NCBI RefSeq assembly: GCF_001436555.1
Contig: NZ_AYZR01000004.1
Coordinates: 310,001 to 374,000, forward strand
Source of the DNA: Lentilactobacillus senioris DSM 24302 = JCM 17472
GTDB taxonomy: Bacteria; Bacillota; Bacilli; Lactobacillales; Lactobacillaceae
Length of the DNA: 64,000 nt
Direction of reading: 5' to 3'
Part shown: positions 59,226 to 64,000 of the stretch, piece after piece
Layout of the letters: every line of letters begins with the position of its first letter
Position numbering within the stretch: position 1 is the first letter of the stretch
Notes under the pieces: generated by a model
Seen by the model: the letters and a program-made list of their open reading frames with translations, nothing else
Database searches by the model: none
Told to the model about the DNA's origin: nothing
Program-made: the position numbers and the translations under genes

Positions 59226-60212
59226 ATGTGTACCAGTATCTTTCAGATCAGCACTGATCCCAATCAACCTGCTCACGTGTTAGCGCGTACAATGGATTGG
59301 CCCACTTTAGGAGCCGGACCGGTATTTTGCCCGCGGAATTTTGAATGGCAAAGTGTCTACGATCACCAGCAATATCAAACTAAGTATGCTCTAATTGGTA
59401 GCGGTGGTTATCATGATCACGAACTCGACGTTTCCGACGGAGTAAATGAGCATGGTCTTGCCGTGCAAAAACTTACATTTACTAATGGCACTCAATTAGT
59501 TGACGAACCGACTCCGGGAAAAATTCATCTGGCGCCTTATGAATTATCGTTTTATTTGTTGGCTAATTTTAAGTCGGTTCAAGATATTAGCGACCATTTG
59601 GCTGAAATTGAATTGATGACTGACCATTACAGTTACCAAAAGTACGGTAAAGTGGAATTACACTTTGCTGCTGCAGATCCTACTGGACGAGTGGTGGTGA
59701 TAGAACCAGACCAACATCCCATTAAAATTATTGAGAATCCATTGGGAGTGTTAACTAATAGTAATCATTTTGGACGCCAAATTGATAAGTTACGGCAGTA
59801 CGTAGAATTTACACCAGAATTTGATGCTGGTACGGTACCCCTCAACACTCCGCGGGTGACGACCGGTAACGTTTCTGGAAAATCAATTCCACCGGGATCC
59901 TACACCCCCAATTCTCGGTTTGTCCGGGCGGCTTATTATAAAGAACGAATTAATTTGGCAACGGACGAAAACACCGCTGTGGATAACGCTTGGCATCTCT
60001 TAGATTCGGTTAACGTCCCACAAAATACCGAACACCAGGCAACCTATTCTGTTTATAGAGCGGCAGTAGATTGTGATAGTCTTAGTTACTATTACCAACC
60101 TTATCACGCCAAACAAGTAGTTAAGATTCGACTAACTAACGAACTAATTAGGTTAAATCAACTTCGTTTCTTCCCGGTAAATGATAAAATAACTTTCAAA
60201 GAAATTAATTAA
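59226..60212 (+). CDS. choloylglycine hydrolase family protein (bile salt hydrolase/penicillin V acylase)
   Basis: This 328-residue Ntn-hydrolase exposes Cys2 as nucleophile after Met removal (MCTSIF). Arg21 and Asp24 lie in RTMDW, the Asn in GVLTNSNHF and the C-terminal Arg in NSRFVRAAYY. The residue that is Asn82 in bile salt hydrolases and Tyr in penicillin V acylases appears to be Thr84 (KLTF), so substrate assignment is open. It is cytoplasmic. GGAGGG lies five bases before the ATG. A palindrome in the promoter is shared with the divergent MMPL gene, and a GH73 gene follows in the same operon. Confidence 0.88.
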   Translation: MCTSIFQISTDPNQPAHVLARTMDWPTLGAGPVFCPRNFEWQSVYDHQQYQTKYALIGSGGYHDHELDVSDGVNEHGLAVQKLTFTNGTQLVDEPTPGKIHLAPYELSFYLLANFKSVQDISDHLAEIELMTDHYSYQKYGKVELHFAAADPTGRVVVIEPDQHPIKIIENPLGVLTNSNHFGRQIDKLRQYVEFTPEFDAGTVPLNTPRVTTGNVSGKSIPPGSYTPNSRFVRAAYYKERINLATDENTAVDNAWHLLDSVNVPQNTEHQATYSVYRAAVDCDSLSYYYQPYHAKQVVKIRLTNELIRLNQLRFFPVNDKITFKEIN

Positions 60213-60226
60213 GGAGTTTAACTTAT

Positions 60227-60847
60227 TTGAATAAAAAAATTGGGGCCATTATGACCGGTTTGGTACTGATTGTAATTGTGGTGAGCGGGGCTTTTTATGT
60301 TCGTAGTAATCGAATCGCTAATTCGCAAAGTCATTACGTCAGTGAAAGTAGCACGACCGTAGTGGATAAAACTAAGCGTGAACACGATAGTTTTATTAGT
60401 CAAGTTGCTCATCCAGCAATCAAATTATATGAAAAGAACCAACAAGTGTTACCTAGTATTGTGGTGGCTCAGGCGGTTTTAGAGTCGAGCTGGGGGAATT
60501 CAGATTTATACCGCAATGCTAACAATCCATTTGGAATTAAGGGTAGCTACCAAGGCCAGTCAATTCGTTATGATACAGCAGAGGTAATTTCTGGTAAGCG
60601 AATTACGGTGAAAGCAGCATTTCGAAAATATCCTAGTTTATTGGCCGCTATTAATGATCATAACCGTTTACTAGCTCAACAGTTTATTAATCAGAGTAAC
60701 GTGTTATCATACCGTAAAGTTGCCAAATTATTGCAACAAAATGGGTACGCAACCGATCCAAATTACGCGAAGAAATTGATCCAAATTATTCGTAAGTACA
60801 ACTTGAGTAAATATGATTTAGCCGCTATTAACGGCAATAGTAATTAA
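60227..60847 (+). CDS. membrane-anchored GH73 glucosaminidase
   Basis: The 206-residue protein has one N-terminal membrane helix (about residues 4-24) and a lysozyme-like GH73 domain with VVAQAVLESSWGNSDLYRNA (catalytic Glu), NNPFGIKG and FRKYPSLLAAINDH. It hydrolyses N-acetylglucosaminyl bonds in peptidoglycan. The start is TTG at 60227, ten bases after AAGGAG. It follows the preceding gene by 14 bases without a terminator. Confidence 0.88.
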   Translation: MNKKIGAIMTGLVLIVIVVSGAFYVRSNRIANSQSHYVSESSTTVVDKTKREHDSFISQVAHPAIKLYEKNQQVLPSIVVAQAVLESSWGNSDLYRNANNPFGIKGSYQGQSIRYDTAEVISGKRITVKAAFRKYPSLLAAINDHNRLLAQQFINQSNVLSYRKVAKLLQQNGYATDPNYAKKLIQIIRKYNLSKYDLAAINGNSN

Positions 60848-60871
60848 TTTAGGATGAGAGGAACCTAATGT

Positions 60872-61627
60872 ATGAACTGGCTTATTAATTTGTACGCACC
60901 GTTTTTTGATTTACACAATTGGGAAACGGTGATTTCATCTGGACAAGATTGGTTAATAATTTTGTCTCTGGTGTTGATTGAATGTTTGTTATCTGTAGAT
61001 AACGCGGTGGTATTGGCTGCACAAACGCAGGCTTTACCCACTAAAAAGCAACAAGAAGAATCCCTTTTTTACGGATTATGGGGGGCCTATATTTTCCGAT
61101 TCTTAATTATTGGGATTGGGACTTATCTGATTCATTTTTGGGAAATTAAGGTAATTGGTGGTGGATATTTACTTTATCTGGTTTACTCATTCTTTCGCAA
61201 AACTAAGAAAACCCACACTCGTAAACTCAAAAAGGGAAGTCGCATTTCTTTATTTTGGTCGGTAGTGCTGCAAATTGAATTTATGGATATCGTATTTTCG
61301 ATTGATTCCGTGTTAGCTTCATTGGCAATCTCATCTAATCCAGTCATTGTCCTGATCGGGGGGATGATTGGAATTTTAGCGATGCGAGGAGTTGCCGAAG
61401 TTATTATGAAATTAATGGCCAAAATTCCTGAATTACAACCAATGGCCTATGTTTTAATTGCGTTTATTGCTGTAAAATTGATCCTATCTATTCCGGCAAT
61501 CGATATTGAAATCCCATCAACGGTTTTTGGAATTATCGTGGTAGCAGCAGTAATTGGCACAATTATTTTTCACTATGTTAAGGAAGGACGAACAACCAAA
61601 AATGGCAGTGACGATCACAAAGGATAA
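60872..61627 (+). CDS. TerC family integral membrane protein
   Basis: The 251-residue protein has seven to nine helices and the TerC motif IECLLSVDNAVVLA plus FMDIVFSIDSVLASLAIS, each with an acidic residue inside the membrane. TerC/Alx proteins have been linked to Mn2+ export and to metalation of secreted proteins. GAGAGGAA precedes the ATG. The gene overlaps the thioredoxin gene by 26 bases. Confidence 0.88.
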   Translation: MNWLINLYAPFFDLHNWETVISSGQDWLIILSLVLIECLLSVDNAVVLAAQTQALPTKKQQEESLFYGLWGAYIFRFLIIGIGTYLIHFWEIKVIGGGYLLYLVYSFFRKTKKTHTRKLKKGSRISLFWSVVLQIEFMDIVFSIDSVLASLAISSNPVIVLIGGMIGILAMRGVAEVIMKLMAKIPELQPMAYVLIAFIAVKLILSIPAIDIEIPSTVFGIIVVAAVIGTIIFHYVKEGRTTKNGSDDHKG

Positions 61628-61934
61628 TTTAACGACTGAAGTGACTAACAAAATGACGGTAATTGATTTTTGGGCGCCGTGGTGCGGCCCTTGTAAAATC
61701 ATGGATCCAGTTCTAGAACAATTAGAAGCTGAAATGGGTGACCAAATCCATTTCGCTAAGCTCAACGTGGATGACAACCAAGAATTGGCTGAACAGTACC
61801 ACGTTTTGAGTATTCCGTCTTTAGTAGTGTTTGAAAATGGAGTTGCAAAAGAAAAGGTAACCGGAATTTTTCCTAAGGACAAGCTTAAGACGTACCTCAA
61901 TAAAAAACTAGCTGAAGCTAGTCAAACGGCTTAA
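61602..61934 (+). CDS. trxA: thioredoxin
   Basis: The 110-residue protein has the full thioredoxin fold with the active site WAPWCGPCK and the cis-Pro in LSIPSLVVF. It reduces cytoplasmic disulphides. The start is the ATG at 61602, inside the end of the TerC gene; the ribosome-binding site GGAAGG is 14 bases away, so coupling to TerC translation probably matters. It overlaps the convergent hypothetical gene by 17 bases. It may be one of several thioredoxins. Confidence 0.93.
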   Translation: MAVTITKDNLTTEVTNKMTVIDFWAPWCGPCKIMDPVLEQLEAEMGDQIHFAKLNVDDNQELAEQYHVLSIPSLVVFENGVAKEKVTGIFPKDKLKTYLNKKLAEASQTA

Positions 61935-62307
61935 TGCCTTTAGTTTGAGCTAACTGAGCTAGTTGATGATCCAAAATATTTAAGTTTTGCAGGGAAAAGT
62001 TAAACACGGGACTAAGCCAATGTCGTTTTTGAGGATCTGGGACTTCTTGTCGGCCTGATAATTCTGGCAGCATGGTTACTAAATCGGCTTTGGTAAGATC
62101 TAGTTGTTTTGCGTAGTACATGGTCCGTTCAAAAACCAAGTTTTTAAAGCCTAAGTAATAGGCGATGCCTAACGCTGCAATGAGCCAAAATGCGGTCCAG
62201 GGCCAGCTGATCTTGGCCGGATCCAAAAAGCCAAATCCGAGACCACAGCCGACAAATAATACGTAGGCTAGAATACTTAGTAAAATCCATTTAGTTTTAG
62301 GTTTCAT
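61918..62307 (-). CDS. hypothetical membrane protein, 129 residues
   Basis: I do not recognise a family. Two membrane helices (about residues 7-28 and 37-53) are followed by a soluble, partly helical tail with a QEVPDPQKRHWLSP stretch. AAGGAG precedes the ATG. Its stop lies within the last codons of the thioredoxin gene on the other strand. Confidence 0.75.
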   Translation of the reverse strand: MKPKTKWILLSILAYVLFVGCGLGFGFLDPAKISWPWTAFWLIAALGIAYYLGFKNLVFERTMYYAKQLDLTKADLVTMLPELSGRQEVPDPQKRHWLSPVFNFSLQNLNILDHQLAQLAQTKGIKPFD

Positions 62308-62379
62308 ACAAGGCTCCTTTAGAATTACAGATGTTAGTAAATATTAAACCACAAATTTAGAGAATAAAGAGATGTTATC

Positions 62380-62916
62380 GTGAAATTTTCAATTCGGACA
62401 ATTGTACCAACTGATTTTGAAGTTGTTAATAACTTAGTTACTGCTAGTTACCCTAAAGGGGCTTCTAGAGCGGCAATGATCGAGCGTTTGCGCCAATGGG
62501 ATAATTATAACCCTCAGTTTGAAGTTGTGGCTCAATCCTCTGATAATGGACAAGTAATTGGTCATAGCCTAATGATTCCGGTTCAAGTCAGCGGCATGGG
62601 AAATGATTATCAAATCGTGTCGGTGATTAGCATTATTGTTGATCCAGCTTACCAACACCATGCGGTAGGACAGGGCATTTTGCATGAATTAGAAAGTCGG
62701 GCCCAATTGGCAGGCTATCCTGCTGTGAGTGCTATTGACAGTGGTGATTTCTTCTTTAATTCTGGCTATGTCGCTGGGGAAAACTTTAACCTGTTATCCA
62801 CAATGCCAGTGGATATTTACAGTAATTTGGTTAAACAATTGCGTGATGGAAGTTTATATAATAAGGGCGGTAAAATATATTACCCAGACGAATATTTTGG
62901 TATTGACCATAGTTAA
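62380..62916 (+). CDS. GNAT family N-acetyltransferase
   Basis: The 178-residue protein has the acetyl-CoA loop region VDPAYQHHAVGQGILHEL and overall resembles the YhbS group, like the protein at 19958. The start is GTG with a weak ribosome-binding site (AGAGATG). Acceptor unknown. Confidence 0.82.
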   Translation: MKFSIRTIVPTDFEVVNNLVTASYPKGASRAAMIERLRQWDNYNPQFEVVAQSSDNGQVIGHSLMIPVQVSGMGNDYQIVSVISIIVDPAYQHHAVGQGILHELESRAQLAGYPAVSAIDSGDFFFNSGYVAGENFNLLSTMPVDIYSNLVKQLRDGSLYNKGGKIYYPDEYFGIDHS

Positions 62917-62918
62917 AC

Positions 62919-62953
62919 TTGACGTCCATCTGGTCAACTGTTAACATGTTAAC
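62919..62953 (+). promoter_or_regulatory. promoter of the T-box/NhaC unit with a palindrome over the -10
   Basis: TTGACG (62919-62924) and TAACAT (62942-62947) are 17 bases apart. GTTAACATGTTAAC at 62940-62953 is a perfect 14-bp palindrome covering the -10, reminiscent of AdcR- or TetR-type sites. Confidence 0.55.
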
Positions 62954-62959
62954 CATTCA

Positions 62960-63201
62960 AATTAAAAAACGATGATGCTATATCAAGTAGCTGATTATCT
63001 GGGTGTCAGAAAGCCGGTGGGTGCTGCGAATCGGTCAGGATAATTGAAGCCAAATACTGTAGCTAGTGTCTTTATGACCGGAAAATAACTAGAACCGTTA
63101 CTATCTAGTGAGAAAGACGCCCGTAGTGGGTGGTCTTTGAAATTGGGTGGTACCACGGTTATGCGTCCCTACTGTAATTAATTACAGTAGGGACTTTTTT
63201 T
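62960..63201 (+). promoter_or_regulatory. T-box riboswitch leader of the NhaC-family gene
   Basis: The core GGGTGGTACCACG is at 63145-63157, followed by the terminator GTCCCTACTGTAAT/ATTACAGTAGGGAC (63165-63194) and seven Ts. Stem I begins near 62971 with an AGTA loop at about 62986; its 3' strand reads GAAGCCAAATAC before the lower stem TGTAGC. The specifier could be GCC, CCA or TAC; I cannot settle it by eye. An amino-acid transport role for the downstream gene follows. Confidence 0.92.
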
Positions 63202-63237
63202 ATGGTCATAAAGTTTTAGGAAAGGAAGCGAACAGCT

Positions 63238-64000
63238 ATGAAACAAGAACAGACCAAGATTCAAGTTAGTTTGACAGAAGGAATTACTATTTTAGTAGTG
63301 ATGATGCTAATTTTAGGCCTTGGGGTGATTAAATTTCAATTGAGTCCGGAAGTTCCGATTTTAGTAGTGATTGGGCTTTTAATGCTGTGGGCGCGAGTGC
63401 GTCATTTTAGTTGGGATCGTATTAACCAGGGACTGGTCGAAGGCGTAAGTACTGGAATTATCCCCATCTTTATTTTTATTTTAATTGGGGCGTTAATCAG
63501 TACCTGGATTATGAGTGGCGTAATTCCTAGTTTAATGGTGTTTGGGTTTCAATTAATTACTGCACGTTGGTTTTTGCCATCAGTTTTTCTAGTATGTGCA
63601 ATTGTAGGTAGTGCGATTGGTAGTGCTCTGACCGTTATTTCTACCGTAGGAATTGCCTTTTTAGGAATGGGGATCACCATGGGACTTAATCCAGCGATGA
63701 TTGCGGGGGCAATTATTTCTGGCGCAGTATTTGGGGATAAGACCTCACCACTATCTGACTCCACTAATTTGGCTGCTGCAATTGTGGGCGCTGATCTGTT
63801 TAGTCATATCAAAAACTTGATGTGGTCGACGATTCCAGCTTTCTTCGTGGCCTTAATTGGATACATGTTAATTGGACCTACTAGTTCGCAATTTGATAGT
63901 AGTGCGATTACTAAAACGGTGACCACGTTAAACCAGCACTTTTTTATTAGTCCTTGGGCGCTGTTGCCAATTGGATTAATGTTTGTTTGTGCTTGGATCA
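63238..64000 (+). CDS. NhaC family transporter, 3' end outside the window
   Basis: The first 254 residues are present and remain open at the window edge; the family is usually about 450-480 residues. About six helices are visible, with the NhaC signature GAVFGDKTSPLSDSTNLAA. Annotated as Na+/H+ antiporters, but T-box-controlled members are thought to carry amino acids; comparative studies, as I recall, link such genes (YheL type) to tyrosine. GGAAAGGAAG precedes the ATG. The T-box leader upstream gives amino-acid control. Confidence 0.88.
   Translation, partial: MKQEQTKIQVSLTEGITILVVMMLILGLGVIKFQLSPEVPILVVIGLLMLWARVRHFSWDRINQGLVEGVSTGIIPIFIFILIGALISTWIMSGVIPSLMVFGFQLITARWFLPSVFLVCAIVGSAIGSALTVISTVGIAFLGMGITMGLNPAMIAGAIISGAVFGDKTSPLSDSTNLAAAIVGADLFSHIKNLMWSTIPAFFVALIGYMLIGPTSSQFDSSAITKTVTTLNQHFFISPWALLPIGLMFVCAWI

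Noticed and set aside
61517-61900. Minus-strand open frame opposite thioredoxin
   Set aside because: It covers the antisense of the conserved CGPC domain and has no ribosome-binding site or family features.
1-64000. Mobile elements, prophage, tRNA or rRNA genes
   Set aside because: No transposase, integrase or phage structural gene, and no tRNA cloverleaf or rRNA sequence was noticed on either strand.

Overview
The window is a compact, moderately AT-rich stretch of chromosome from a low-GC Gram-positive bacterium, almost certainly a member of the Lactobacillaceae. This rests on the gene content: an aggregation-promoting-factor-like secreted protein, LysM and NlpC/P60 wall enzymes, an LTA synthase, RNase Y, Spx, T-box leaders, a lactate-oxidase-type enzyme, arginine deiminase and a choloylglycine-hydrolase-family enzyme, together with strong AGGAGG ribosome-binding sites and tight intrinsic terminators. 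I cannot fix the genus. I see no insertion sequence, prophage, CRISPR array, tRNA or rRNA, and the ends are simply cut: a 16-residue tail of a gene on the left and an unfinished NhaC-family gene on the right.

Layout. 0.2-4.8 kb holds an MFS drug transporter, then a TetR-controlled two-component ABC exporter whose promoter carries two adjacent palindromes. 5.1-9.1 kb is a very large YhgE/Pip-type membrane protein full of QL-x-x-G repeats. 9.2-13.2 kb has a LysM wall protein with a long leader, an FMN-dependent lactate oxidase-like enzyme and a Crp/Fnr regulator. 13.3-19.9 kb has T-box-controlled thrS facing an alanine dehydrogenase, threonine/serine dehydratase and Ser/Thr-type permease cluster that would turn amino acids into 2-oxoacids. 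20-29 kb is a set of small housekeeping and stress genes: AlkD-like glycosylase, an Lsa-type ABC-F protein behind a structured uORF/terminator leader, TenA, SDR, CPBP, OsmC, EndA-like nuclease, DedA, GreA, VanZ and Usp.

29-41 kb has the Apf-like protein, a xanthine-type permease, a LysR regulator, a zinc-independent S14 gene that appears to begin with AUC behind a Zur-like box, an orphan GH65 phosphorylase, an argR-arcA-crp arginine module without arcBCD, ogt, and an XRE/methyltransferase pair. 41-64 kb carries an RNase Y with a broken KH GxxG motif, a 5'-nucleotidase, a Na+/H+ antiporter, an Spx protein whose CxxC is SxxS, a nucleoside hydrolase behind a cre-like promoter, PrsW, ferredoxin-NADP reductase, a K+ channel, LTA synthase, NlpC/P60, an MMPL protein divergent from a choloylglycine-hydrolase-family gene, a GH73 glucosaminidase, TerC, thioredoxin and a T-box-controlled NhaC-family transporter.

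The best candidates for undescribed biology are regulatory: the leader of the ABC-F gene, the AUC start of S14 under a Zur-like operator, the doubled translation-initiation region of the Crp/Fnr gene, and several paralogues that have lost their textbook motif (Spx, RNase Y, ArgR). All were read by eye; coordinates of sites were counted by hand and no folding or database search was run.
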